A DNA stretch of 27,996 nucleotides from DASYRM01 sp036004405 (GTDB lineage Bacteria; Acidobacteriota; Vicinamibacteria; Vicinamibacterales; UBA2999): positions 1 to 27,996 of the forward strand of contig DASYRM010000085.1 of the NCBI GenBank assembly GCA_036004405.1, read 5' to 3'. The translations under genes and the position numbers were made by a program. Shown here in pieces: positions 1-6,799 of this stretch. Under the pieces are notes generated by a model that was not told the origin of the DNA, made no database searches, and saw only the letters and a list, made by a program, of their open reading frames with translations. Positions within the stretch are counted from its first letter, which is position 1; every line of letters begins with the position of its first letter.

Positions 1-1
1 C

Positions 2-292
2 ATCGACACCGGCGATCACGTCGTCGTCGTCAATGCGCGCGCGGTCAAGCTCACCGGCCGCAAGGAAGATCAGAAGCTGTATCGCCGCCACAGCGGCTAC
101 GAAGGCGGCCTTCGCGAAGAGCGCGCGGGTGTGGTGCGGAAGCGCCAGCCGGTGCGGCTCGTCGAAGAGGCCGTGCGCGGGATGCTGCCCAAGACGAAGA
201 TGGGCGATCAGATGTACCGCAAACTCAAGGTGTACGCGCGCGCCGATCACCCGCACACCGCGCAGCAACCGTCGAAAATCGAGGTCCAGTAA
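2..292 (+). CDS. rplM: 50S ribosomal protein L13 (3' part)
   Basis: This is the C-terminal 96 residues of ribosomal protein L13, an early-assembling protein of the large subunit that binds 23S rRNA. The 5' end lies outside the window. Visible L13 hallmarks are the VVVNARAVKLTGRK segment followed by KLYRRHSGYEGG, and the LPKTKMGDQMYRKLKVYAR block where most homologues read GMLPKNxLGRxxxxxLKVYxG. The frame ends at TAA (290-292). The next gene, rpsI, starts 2 nt later, the universal L13-S9 pairing, so both are co-transcribed. A GAGG at 281-284 inside the last codons is positioned as the Shine-Dalgarno of rpsI. Identification is secure. Confidence 0.96.
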   Translation: MDTGDHVVVVNARAVKLTGRKEDQKLYRRHSGYEGGLREERAGVVRKRQPVRLVEEAVRGMLPKTKMGDQMYRKLKVYARADHPHTAQQPSKIEVQ

Positions 293-294
293 CG

Positions 295-687
295 TTGGCG
301 AGCACCGAATACTACGCAACCGGCCGGCGCAAAACGTCGGCAGCCCGTGTGTTCCTCCGCCCTGGCACGGGCGTCATCACGGTGAACCACCGTGAGTTCC
401 AACAGTTCTTCACCACCGAGCAGCTGCGCATGAACGTGCGCCGGCCGCTGGTGCTGACCGAAACCGGCGAGCGCTTCGACATACTCGCCACGGTTGCGGG
501 TGGCGGCGTCAACGGCCAGGCCGGCGCGATCCGTCTGGGCATCGCGCGGGCGCTGTGCAGCTTCGACGTCGAGCTGCGCAAGGCTCTCAAGAAGGATGGG
601 CTTCTCACCTCCGACTCGCGGGTGAAGGAGCGCAAGAAGTACGGCCTGGCTGGCGCGCGCAAGCGCTTCCAGTTCAGCAAGCGCTAG
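295..687 (+). CDS. rpsI: 30S ribosomal protein S9
   Basis: Complete S9 of 130 residues, the usual length. S9 sits in the head of the small subunit, and its basic C-terminal tail reaches the P-site tRNA anticodon; here the tail ends ARKRFQFSKR, with the conserved terminal Lys-Arg. The N-terminal YYATGRRKTSAARVFLRPG and the central GGGVNGQAGAIRLGIARAL are textbook S9. The start is TTG at 295, 2 nt after the rplM stop, with GAGG at 281-284 as ribosome binding site. No alternative start preserves the conserved YYATGRRK opening, so the rare start codon is required. It is followed by rpsB after 16 nt. Confidence 0.98.
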   Translation: MASTEYYATGRRKTSAARVFLRPGTGVITVNHREFQQFFTTEQLRMNVRRPLVLTETGERFDILATVAGGGVNGQAGAIRLGIARALCSFDVELRKALKKDGLLTSDSRVKERKKYGLAGARKRFQFSKR

Positions 688-703
688 GCACGAGGGAGGA
701 AAC

Positions 704-1513
704 TTGTCCGGTATCGCAACAAAGGATCTACTCGAGGCGGGCGTCCATTTCGGCCACCAGACGAAGCGGTGGAATCCGAAGATGAAGCCGTTCATCTTCG
801 GCGAGCGGAATGGCATCTACATCATCGACCTCACCAAGACCGCGGACAAGTTCCGCGACGCTGAGGACTTCGTCACCAACCTTGCGGCCGACGGCCGGAC
901 GATCCTCTTCGTCGGCACCAAGCGTCAGGCGCAGGATGTAATTGCGGAAGAAGCGCAGCGCTGCGGCATGTTCTTCATCAATCAACGCTGGCTGGGCGGC
1001 CTGCTCACCAACTTCGCCACGATTCAGCGCAGCCTCGGCCGCCTGCGGGATCTCGAGGCGATGGTCACCGACGGCCGCTACGATTCGCTGTCGAAGAAAG
1101 AGATCGCGCGCAACGAGAAAGAGAAGCGCAAGCTGCTCAAGAACCTCGAGGGCATCCGGCACATGTCGCGCCTGCCCGACGCGATCTTCGTCGTCGATAC
1201 CGGCAAGGAGAAGATTGCGGTCGACGAAGCACGCAAGCTGAAGATCCCGATCATCGGCATCGTGGACACCAACTGCGATCCCGACCAGGTGGACTATGTG
1301 ATCCCCGGCAACGACGACGCCCTGCGGTCCATCCGCCTGTTCGCGTCGAAGATCGCCGAGGCCATCAGCTCCGGCCGCTCGCAGCGCGAGTCGCGCCTGG
1401 CTGAAGAGGCCGCGGCGCAGGAAGAGGCCGCGGCGGCCGCGGATGCGGCGGCACGATTGAGCCGCGTCAACCGCCCCACCCGCCGCGAAGCGGCGACGCC
1501 CGCCGGCGCCTAG
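704..1513 (+). CDS. rpsB: 30S ribosomal protein S2
   Basis: Ribosomal protein S2 (269 aa), a late-assembling small-subunit protein at the head-body junction that is needed to recruit S1 and mRNA. Family motifs are continuous: LLEAGVHFGHQTKRWNPKM near the N-terminus, FIFGERNGIYIIDL, the LFVGTKRQAQ loop, NQRWLGGLLTNF, and PDAIFVVDTGKE with IPIIGIVDTNCDPD. The last 35 or so residues form an Ala/Glu-rich extension beyond the folded core, common in high-GC phyla. The start is TTG at 704 with a strong GGGAGGA at 694-700, so two consecutive ribosomal genes use TTG. A hairpin with a T run separates it from tsf. Confidence 0.98.
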   Translation: MSGIATKDLLEAGVHFGHQTKRWNPKMKPFIFGERNGIYIIDLTKTADKFRDAEDFVTNLAADGRTILFVGTKRQAQDVIAEEAQRCGMFFINQRWLGGLLTNFATIQRSLGRLRDLEAMVTDGRYDSLSKKEIARNEKEKRKLLKNLEGIRHMSRLPDAIFVVDTGKEKIAVDEARKLKIPIIGIVDTNCDPDQVDYVIPGNDDALRSIRLFASKIAEAISSGRSQRESRLAEEAAAQEEAAAAADAAARLSRVNRPTRREAATPAGA

Positions 1514-1536
1514 GCACCAGTCGGTATTTCAATCAG

Positions 1537-1560
1537 GCGCCGGCTCGTGCCGGCGCTTTT
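1537..1560 (+). terminator. Hairpin plus T-run between rpsB and tsf (terminator/attenuator)
   Basis: A perfect 8-bp stem, GCGCCGGC (1537-1544) and GCCGGCGC (1549-1556), with a TCGT loop, is followed directly by TTTT (1557-1560). This has the form of an intrinsic terminator. It lies 26 nt upstream of tsf, so it more likely acts as a partial terminator setting the S2 to EF-Ts ratio than as a full stop. No separate tsf promoter is obvious in the 69-nt gap. The T run is short, so efficiency is uncertain. Confidence 0.65.
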
Positions 1561-1582
1561 CGTGTACGGAGCTCGAAGACAC

Positions 1583-2185
1583 ATGGCAATCACGGCAGAA
1601 CAGGTCAAGCAGCTGCGCGACAAGACCGGCGCGGGCATGATGGAGTGCAAGGCCGCCCTCACCGAGGCCAACGGCAACGAGGAGGAAGCGGTGACGCTCC
1701 TCCGCAAGCGCGGGCTGGCGCAGGCCGCCAAGCGCGCCGGCCGGGCGACGGCGCAGGGCACGATCGGCACCTACATTCACCTTGGCGGCAGAATCGGGGT
1801 GATGGTCGAGGTGAACTGCGAGTCGGACTTCGTGGCGCGCACCGACGACTTCAACAACCTGGTGAAAGAAGTGGCGATGCACATCGCCGCCGCCGACCCC
1901 AAGTGGGTGCGCCGCGAGGACGTGCCCGCCGAGGCGATCGAGAAAGAGAAGTCGATCTACCGCGCCCAGATGGAGAACTCGGGCAAGCCGGCCAACGTGC
2001 TCGAGAAGATCATCGAGGGCAAGCTCGGCAGCTTTTACTCGCAGTTCGTGCTCCTGGATCAGCCCTCCATCCGCGACGGCGGCGTCACCATCGCCCAGGT
2101 CGTGGCGGCCGCCAGCGCCAAGACCGGCGAGAACATCCAGATCAGCCGCTTCACCCGCTACCGCGTCGGCGAGGGAGACGCGTAG
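1583..2185 (+). CDS. tsf: Elongation factor Ts (short form)
   Basis: EF-Ts, the guanine-nucleotide exchange factor that releases GDP from EF-Tu. The N-terminal UBA-like domain (MAITAEQVKQLRDKTGAGMM, residues 1-45) is followed by the TDF-region equivalent NCESDFVARTDDF (about residues 79-91) that inserts into EF-Tu. At 200 residues it is the short, single-core type like that of Thermus, not the roughly 280-residue E. coli type with duplicated core. The ATG at 1583 is chosen because MAITAEQVK is the normal beginning; an in-frame ATG at 1547 would add 12 unrelated residues inside the preceding hairpin. The SD is weak (GAAGA at 1575-1579). Its place after rpsB is universal. Confidence 0.97.
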   Translation: MAITAEQVKQLRDKTGAGMMECKAALTEANGNEEEAVTLLRKRGLAQAAKRAGRATAQGTIGTYIHLGGRIGVMVEVNCESDFVARTDDFNNLVKEVAMHIAAADPKWVRREDVPAEAIEKEKSIYRAQMENSGKPANVLEKIIEGKLGSFYSQFVLLDQPSIRDGGVTIAQVVAAASAKTGENIQISRFTRYRVGEGDA

Positions 2186-2220
2186 GGCTCAGGGCTAAGG
2201 CCTAGGCAAGAGGCTTACAA

Positions 2221-2253
2221 TCCGGATGTCCTGGCTCTGCCTGGACATCCGGA
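2221..2253. repeat. 11-bp inverted repeat downstream of tsf
   Basis: The arms TCCGGATGTCC (2221-2231) and GGACATCCGGA (2243-2253) are perfect complements around an 11-nt loop. The structure sits in the 74-nt gap after tsf, just before the TTG start at 2260, and has no T run. It could be a Rho-independent-like or mRNA-stabilising stem for tsf, or an operator for the next gene. A TACAAT at 2216-2221 overlaps its left edge but has no recognisable -35. Confidence 0.6.
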
Positions 2254-2259
2254 AGCGCC

Positions 2260-3519
2260 TTGAGCACCTCGCGTTTCGCCGTCGCGGTGGGCCGCGCGCA
2301 GGGGTCCGACCCTGGGCGCCGTCACGAGTCCGCCGTGTTCGCGGGCAGCGCCGCCGAGGACACCACCGCCGGCAGCTGGCCTTTCCGCCGCCACGTCACC
2401 CCATCAGGGTTGGCTCCCCCGGCGCGGATCCGGCTGCGCGGCCTGCATCGCGCCTTTCCCGCCGGCCAGACGAGCGGCACGCGCCTCGTCCTCACGCAGG
2501 CCACGTATCAACTGCAGCGGTGGCTCGACTGGTTGGAGGCCAACCCGTCCGTCGTCGTGCTGGGCGACTACTCCGCCGCGTCGCCGGCACAGGCACGCGA
2601 GGCCTTCGCGCAGCGCGGCCCCTGGGCGCGCATCGCTCTCGACGCGGTGCCGCGAGAAGCGGATGAGGCCGGCGACGCCGAACCGTCCGATCCGTTCGAA
2701 CCGCTGCGCGTGGCGTTCGAACACGGCACCGCCGAAGACCGTTGGCGTCATTCGCGCCGGCTCGGCTACGACTACCCCAGTCACGCCGCGCTCCACCTGG
2801 CGCACGCAAGCGCGTGCATGGAGCTGCTGCGGATTGACGAGGCGCACGCCGCCCTCGAGCAGGCGATGACCCTGGCTCCGGATTGGGAGGCGGTGCACTT
2901 CGAGCTCGGCAAGCTGTGGCTGCGCTCCGACGACACCGAGCGCGCGGCCACGGCCTTTGCCGAGGCGGGGCGCCTGATGCCGACCTTCTCGGCTGCCTTC
3001 AGCAACCTGGGCGCCGCGCTCGGCGAGCTGGATCGGCCCGACGAGGCGCTCGACGCCCTCAAACAGGCGTTGCGCTTCGACCCCTTCGGCCACGCCGTCC
3101 TGAACAACATTGGCGCCGTCGCGCGGGATCTGGGCCGGCTCGACGAAGCCGAATCGGCGTTCCGCCAGGCGCTCACCCACGCGCCGCAGTTCGTCTACGC
3201 GCACTACAACCTGGGACACACCTGCTTCCTGCAGGGCCGGTTTGCCGAAGCGCGCGACGCCTACGAGGCGGGTCTGGCGGCCGACCCGCAGCCCGGCGCG
3301 CGCCAGCGCTGCCGCGCCGCCCTGGCGCACGCCGCCGCCGGCGACGCGGCGCGCGCGACCGCGTACTTCGACGAGGCGTTCGAGAACGTGGAGAACGAGG
3401 CGCGCGAGGAGCTGATCAACGAGAGCACCGCGGTGCTGGAGGCGCTTACGCAGATGCCGGGCGCGGACGCGCCCGGCCTGCATCGCTTGATTGATCTCTT
3501 GGAGAGAAAGCTCTCGTAG
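2260..3519 (+). CDS. TPR-repeat protein of unknown function
   Basis: A 419-residue protein whose C-terminal two thirds (about residues 180-370) is a run of tetratricopeptide repeats, recognisable from helices such as AHAALEQAMTLAPDWEAVHF, AFSNLGAALGELDRPDEAL, LNNIGAVARDLGRLDEAESAF and AHYNLGHTCFLQGRFAEA. TPR arrays are protein-protein docking surfaces. The first 160 residues contain no motif I recognise. No signal peptide or membrane segment is visible, so it is probably cytoplasmic. The start is uncertain: TTG at 2260 is the most upstream option, and GTG at 2287 or 2335 is possible because the first 60 residues look poorly conserved in style. It splits the usual tsf-pyrH neighbourhood. Its stop TAG (3517-3519) lies inside a palindromic repeat. 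Confidence 0.8.
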   Translation: MSTSRFAVAVGRAQGSDPGRRHESAVFAGSAAEDTTAGSWPFRRHVTPSGLAPPARIRLRGLHRAFPAGQTSGTRLVLTQATYQLQRWLDWLEANPSVVVLGDYSAASPAQAREAFAQRGPWARIALDAVPREADEAGDAEPSDPFEPLRVAFEHGTAEDRWRHSRRLGYDYPSHAALHLAHASACMELLRIDEAHAALEQAMTLAPDWEAVHFELGKLWLRSDDTERAATAFAEAGRLMPTFSAAFSNLGAALGELDRPDEALDALKQALRFDPFGHAVLNNIGAVARDLGRLDEAESAFRQALTHAPQFVYAHYNLGHTCFLQGRFAEARDAYEAGLAADPQPGARQRCRAALAHAAAGDAARATAYFDEAFENVENEAREELINESTAVLEALTQMPGADAPGLHRLIDLLERKLS

Positions 3520-3540
3520 GTCGGGGCTTTAGACCCGACC
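3517..3540 (+). repeat. GTAG-type palindrome, copy 1 (contains TAG stop)
   Basis: The 7-bp arms GGTCGGG (3519-3525) and CCCGACC (3534-3540) enclose GCTTTAGA, preceded by GTA so that the element begins GTAG. The TAG is the stop codon of the TPR gene. The same layout (GTAG, G-rich arm, CTTYAG centre, C-rich arm) recurs on the minus strand at 10982-11005 and 21618-21641, making this a small dispersed family. It may also serve as a transcription terminator between the convergent genes here, although no T run follows. Confidence 0.7.
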
Positions 3541-3548
3541 GACCATGG

Positions 3549-3851
3549 CTATTCCTGGTAGCTGTACCCGCACTGTTCGCAGGTCCAGGTGTTGTCCTGC
3601 TTGTACATGTTGCCACCGCACATGTCGCAGACGCGATACTCGCGGCCGTTCTTGTCCAGGAGCGGCTTCTTCTTCGGCGCCGGCGGCTGCTCCGTCTTGT
3701 CGGCCGGCTTGTCCTCGGGCGACGGCCTCTGCGGTTCCTGTGCAAGCGCCGGCACAGCGGCCCCCGCGCCCATCACGGCGGCAAACAGCGCCGAGCCCTT
3801 CAGAAAGCCCCGCCGGTCGAGGGTCCGGCCACCTTTGGTGTCGTCGATCAT
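3549..3851 (-). CDS. Small Tat-exported zinc-ribbon/rubredoxin-like protein
   Basis: A 100-residue protein with a clear twin-arginine signal: DRRGFLKG (residues 12-19), a hydrophobic stretch ALFAAVMGAGAAVPA and a likely cleavage after ALA (about residue 37). A Pro/Lys-rich linker leads to a C-terminal metal site made of CDMC (C75, C78) and CEQC (C91, C94), a four-cysteine zinc-ribbon or rubredoxin-like knuckle. Tat export implies that it folds, probably with metal bound, before reaching the periplasm. The ATG at 3851 has a strong AAGGAG Shine-Dalgarno about 6 nt upstream. It is convergent with the TPR gene and divergent from pyrH. The function is unknown: electron carrier or structural zinc protein are both possible. 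Confidence 0.85.
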   Translation of the reverse strand: MIDDTKGGRTLDRRGFLKGSALFAAVMGAGAAVPALAQEPQRPSPEDKPADKTEQPPAPKKKPLLDKNGREYRVCDMCGGNMYKQDNTWTCEQCGYSYQE

Positions 3852-3896
3852 GCCGTCTCCTTACGCGGCCCGCTGAGAACGCGGACCGCGCGCAGT

Positions 3897-3930
3897 GTCT
3901 GGCAAACCGGCTTAACGCCGGTTCGCAGAC
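3897..3930. repeat. Imperfect stem-loop in the zinc-ribbon gene leader
   Basis: AACCGGC (3905-3911) pairs with GCCGGTT (3917-3923) around TTAAC, and the outer GTCTG (3897-3901) pairs with CAGAC (3926-3930) across an asymmetric internal loop. It lies 45-80 nt upstream of the zinc-ribbon start on that gene's sense strand, so it could be a leader structure. Alternatively it is another dispersed palindrome, since its centre resembles those of the GTAG-type elements. Confidence 0.5.
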
Positions 3931-3960
3931 CAGGCGGCCACCGCGGCCGCACACCCGATT

Positions 3961-4011
3961 CTAGCGAGGCTCGCCTCGGACCGGCAAGCAGGGCGGGCTC
4001 CGCCTCGCTAG
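3961..4011. repeat. CTAGCG inverted repeat A, upstream of pyrH
   Basis: The 10-bp perfect arms CTAGCGAGGC (3961-3970) and GCCTCGCTAG (4002-4011) flank 31 bp. Two other spacers in the window, at 21134-21197 and 21237-21295, hold inverted repeats whose left ends also begin CTAGCG, which suggests a non-coding miniature repeat family. There is no open reading frame inside. Confidence 0.6.
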
Positions 4012-4059
4012 AGCCGTGCTTACTTGCCCACCCTGCGGGCGGGCGTCGGCTCCGCCGCA

Positions 4060-4065
4060 TATAAT
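4060..4065 (+). promoter_or_regulatory. Perfect -10 box (TATAAT) for pyrH
   Basis: A consensus TATAAT stands out in GC-rich sequence 10 nt before the pyrH ATG at 4076. Initiation about 7 nt after the box would be near 4072, leaving a 5' leader of only about 4 nt. No good -35 lies at 16-18 bp; TTGCCC at 4024-4029 is 30 bp away. An AAGG at 4069-4072 is too close to act as a normal SD on such a transcript. Confidence 0.6.
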
Positions 4066-4075
4066 CGCAAGGCAG

Positions 4076-4810
4076 ATGTCATCCGACGCCGCGAACAGTA
4101 CCCCTGTCTACAAACGAGTCCTCCTGAAGCTGTCCGGCGAAGCCTTGATGGGCGACCAGCAGTACGGCGTCGACCCCAAGGTGGTGGTGCGGATTGCCGA
4201 CGACGTCCAGGAAATCCAGCGGCTCGGCGTCGAAACCGCTATCGTCATCGGCGGCGGCAACATCTTCCGCGGCCTGGCGGCCAGTGCCCGCGGCATGGAC
4301 CGCGCGACCGCCGACTACATGGGCATGCTGGCCACCGTGATCAACGGGCTGGCGCTGCAGGACGCGCTCGAACAGGCGGGCGTGCTCACCCGCGTCGTCA
4401 CCGCCATCGAGATGCGGGCGGTGGCCGAGCCGTTCATCCGCCGCCGCGCCATCCGCCACCTGGAAAAGGGGCGCGTCGTCATCTTCGCCGCCGGCACCGG
4501 GAACCCCTATTTCACGACCGACACCGCCGCCGCCCTGCGCGCGATGGAGATCAAGGCCGACGTCATCCTCAAGGGCACCAAGGTGGACGGCATCTACACT
4601 GCCGACCCGATGCTGGACAAGACGGCGACGAAGTACGACTCCATCTCCTACCTGCAGGTACTGGAACGGCAGCTGCGCGTGATGGACGCCACGGCGATCT
4701 CCCTCTGCATGGACAACCGGCTGCCAATCGTCGTATTCAACCTGCAGGCGGCAGGCAGCATCCGGCAGGTGGTCATGGGCGAGCCCGTCGGCACGACGGT
4801 CGGCGCCTAG
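4076..4810 (+). CDS. pyrH: UMP kinase
   Basis: UMP kinase (244 aa), which phosphorylates UMP to UDP in pyrimidine nucleotide synthesis. It is a hexameric bacterial enzyme of the amino-acid-kinase fold, classically activated by GTP and inhibited by UTP. Seen in sequence: KRVLLKLSGEALMG at residues 13-26, the nucleotide-binding IVIGGGNIFRG, the UMP-contacting GMDRATADYMGMLATVING, GTGNPYFTTDTAAALRA, and ILKGTKVDGIYTADP. The ATG at 4076 is chosen because MSSDAANSTPVYKRVLLKLSG has normal length; an upstream in-frame ATG at 4016 would run through the promoter. It is followed 46 nt later by frr, the conserved pyrH-frr pairing. The transcript is predicted to be nearly leaderless. Confidence 0.97.
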   Translation: MSSDAANSTPVYKRVLLKLSGEALMGDQQYGVDPKVVVRIADDVQEIQRLGVETAIVIGGGNIFRGLAASARGMDRATADYMGMLATVINGLALQDALEQAGVLTRVVTAIEMRAVAEPFIRRRAIRHLEKGRVVIFAAGTGNPYFTTDTAAALRAMEIKADVILKGTKVDGIYTADPMLDKTATKYDSISYLQVLERQLRVMDATAISLCMDNRLPIVVFNLQAAGSIRQVVMGEPVGTTVGA

Positions 4811-4856
4811 TTCGGTACGTGGCTGCAGACGTGTAGGCCTGCCTCAGAGTACAGCG

Positions 4857-5423
4857 ATGGATTTCAACGACCTCAAAGGCATGTTTGCCGAGATCAACAC
4901 GCGGATGAACGGCGCCATCGAGCGCGTCCGCAAGGACATGGCCGGCGTCCGCACCGGTCGCGCCTCGGCGGGGCTGCTCGACAACGTCCACGTCGAGGCC
5001 TACGGCAGCAAGATGCCGCTCAACCAGCTGGCTTCGATGTCCATCCCCGAGCCGTCGATGATCCTGGTGCAGCCGTTCGACCCGTCGCAGATGGCGGCAA
5101 TCGAGCGCGGCATCCGTCTCTCCGACCTCGGGCTCAACCCCGCCGTCGACGGCAAGGTGATGCGCGTGCCGATCCCGTCGCTCACCGAAGAGCGCCGCAA
5201 GGAGCTGTCGCGGCACGTGCACAAGCAGGCCGAGGAAGGCCGCAACGCGGTGCGGCAGATGCGGCGCGACGCCAACGATCGCTTGAAGAAGCTCCTCAAG
5301 GATCACAAGATCTCAGAGGACGACGAGCGGAAGGGCCTCGATCAGATTCAGAAGGCGACCGACGAGCACATCAAGTCGATCGACGACCTGCAGAAGAAGA
5401 AGGACCAGGAACTGCTCGGCTAA
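4857..5423 (+). CDS. frr: Ribosome recycling factor
   Basis: Ribosome recycling factor (188 aa, close to the usual 185), which with EF-G splits post-termination ribosomes. The three-helix-bundle and hinge domains are both present: the N-terminal helix, then VRTGRASAGLLDNVHVEAYG, SMSIPEPSMILVQPFDPS, LNPAVDGKVMRVPIPSLTEERRKEL (continuous RRF signature, roughly residues 94-120) and the long C-terminal helix ending DQIQKATDEHI. The ATG start at 4857 follows pyrH. The stop TAA (5421-5423) overlaps the pfkA stop on the other strand in the tetranucleotide CTAA, so the two genes converge with no spacer and no room for a dedicated terminator. Confidence 0.97.
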   Translation: MDFNDLKGMFAEINTRMNGAIERVRKDMAGVRTGRASAGLLDNVHVEAYGSKMPLNQLASMSIPEPSMILVQPFDPSQMAAIERGIRLSDLGLNPAVDGKVMRVPIPSLTEERRKELSRHVHKQAEEGRNAVRQMRRDANDRLKKLLKDHKISEDDERKGLDQIQKATDEHIKSIDDLQKKKDQELLG

Positions 5424-6499
5424 TCGCCGAACGAGACGCCGAGCGCGCGTGCCGTGAGCAGCAGGTCGTAGTCGAGCGGCACGGTCTTCGTCTTCCCCAC
5501 CACTTCTCCGATCGAGATAGGCACGATGTCGGGCGGATGGTTCGCGACCATCTTCCCGAACTGCCCGCGCTGCAGCAGCTCCACGGCCTTGCCGCCGAAG
5601 CGCGTCGCCAAGGTGCGGTCGAACGCGGTGGGCTGGCCGCCGCGCTGCAGGTGGCCGAGCACGACGTGGCGGGTTTCCTTGTTCGTGAGCTTCGCCAGCA
5701 GGTCCGAGCACACCAGCCCGGCGCCGCCGAGACGCTCGGCATGCCCGCCGTGCGCGGCCTGGAGGATCGAGTGTCCCGCGTTGACGGGATGCGCACCTTC
5801 CGCGGCCACCACGATGCTGAAGCGCGCGCCCTTGCTGTCGCGGTCGCGGATACTCTGCGCGACCTTCTCCGGGTCGTAGGGGATCTCCGGGATCAGGATG
5901 GCGTCGGCGCCGCCGGCCACGCCGGCGTGCAGCGCAATCCACCCCGCGTAGCGCCCCATCACCTCGACCACCATCACGCGGTGGTGCGCCTCGGCCGTCG
6001 TGTGCAGGCGGTCGATGGCATCGGTGGCGAAGCTCACCGCGGTGTCGAAGCCGAAACAGCTCGTCGTGCCGACGATGTCGTTGTCGATGGTCTTCGGCAC
6101 GCAGACGAGCGGGATGCCCATCTTGTAGAACTCGTACGAGATGGCCAGCGTGCCGTCGCCGCCGATGCAGACGAGCGCGTCGAGCTGCATCCTCTTGAAC
6201 ATCTCCAGAACGCGGTCGGCGTAATTGAAGGTCCCCTCGGACGTTTCGATCGGCTGCGTGAACGGGTTGCCGCGGTTCACGGTCCCGAGAATCGTGCCGC
6301 CGAGACGCAGGATGCCGGTGACGTCTTTGGGCGTCAGCAGCCGCGCCTTGTCGGTGTGAATGAGGCCGTCGAAGCTGTCCTCGAGGCCCCACACCTGGGC
6401 ACCGGCGTTGTGGGCGGTCTTTACTACGGCGCGGATGACCGCGTTCAGGCCGGGGGCGTCGCCGCCTCCGGTCAGTACTCCGATGCGTTGTACGGGCAT
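5420..6499 (-). CDS. pfkA: 6-phosphofructokinase (ATP/PPi mixed-signature type)
   Basis: A 359-residue group A phosphofructokinase that converts fructose 6-phosphate to fructose 1,6-bisphosphate in glycolysis. Seen: the N-terminal LTGGGDAPGLNAVIRA; the phosphoryl-donor loop CIGGDGTLAI, where G116 corresponds to E. coli Gly104, the ATP-type residue; PKTIDNDIVGT, with K136 where strict ATP enzymes have Gly124 and PPi enzymes have Lys, and catalytic D139; the MVVEVMGRYAGWIAL substrate segment; and LGHLQRGGQPTAFDR. The Gly/Lys combination marks the long or mixed clade whose characterised actinobacterial members use ATP, so ATP is more likely than PPi but this is not settled by sequence. Start is ATG at 6499; it is divergent from the tRNA gene. 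Confidence 0.93.
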   Translation of the reverse strand: MPVQRIGVLTGGGDAPGLNAVIRAVVKTAHNAGAQVWGLEDSFDGLIHTDKARLLTPKDVTGILRLGGTILGTVNRGNPFTQPIETSEGTFNYADRVLEMFKRMQLDALVCIGGDGTLAISYEFYKMGIPLVCVPKTIDNDIVGTTSCFGFDTAVSFATDAIDRLHTTAEAHHRVMVVEVMGRYAGWIALHAGVAGGADAILIPEIPYDPEKVAQSIRDRDSKGARFSIVVAAEGAHPVNAGHSILQAAHGGHAERLGGAGLVCSDLLAKLTNKETRHVVLGHLQRGGQPTAFDRTLATRFGGKAVELLQRGQFGKMVANHPPDIVPISIGEVVGKTKTVPLDYDLLLTARALGVSFGD

Positions 6500-6523
6500 G
6501 CGTGTGCGGGTCTCGACCTCACC

Positions 6524-6557
6524 ACTATAAATCGTGTTCCCACGCCGGATTCCTCAA
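6524..6557 (-). promoter_or_regulatory. Candidate pfkA promoter
   Basis: On the minus strand, TATAGT (6529-6524) is a good -10. TTGAGG (6557-6552) is a possible -35, but the 22-bp spacer is too long, so only the -10 is persuasive. Initiation would fall near 6517, about 18 nt before the pfkA ATG. Confidence 0.35.
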
Positions 6558-6619
6558 TCTGCGCTCCAGCGGTGTCGCCGGCGCGTCACGTGGCTGCATT
6601 TTCGTGGGTATTCCGGCGC

Positions 6620-6649
6620 TTGGCGACGATCTCGACCGCGTGCTACATT
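6620..6649 (+). promoter_or_regulatory. Candidate sigma70 promoter for tRNA-Ala
   Basis: TTGGCG (6620-6625), an 18-bp spacer and TACATT (6644-6649) give a fair housekeeping promoter. Initiation near 6656 would leave a 5' leader of about 68 nt before the tRNA at 6724, to be removed by RNase P. Confidence 0.45.
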
Positions 6650-6723
6650 GATGAAGTGCGCGTCGGCGGCCGCGCTCGATCTGTGAGCTGGCGGCCGGCC
6701 CCGTTCGAGCGGGCGCACTATGT

Positions 6724-6799
<76 letters not shown>

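Noticed and set aside
2216..2221. TACAAT as promoter of the TPR gene
   Set aside because: There is no -35 at suitable distance and it overlaps the edge of an inverted repeat; kept only as a weak possibility.
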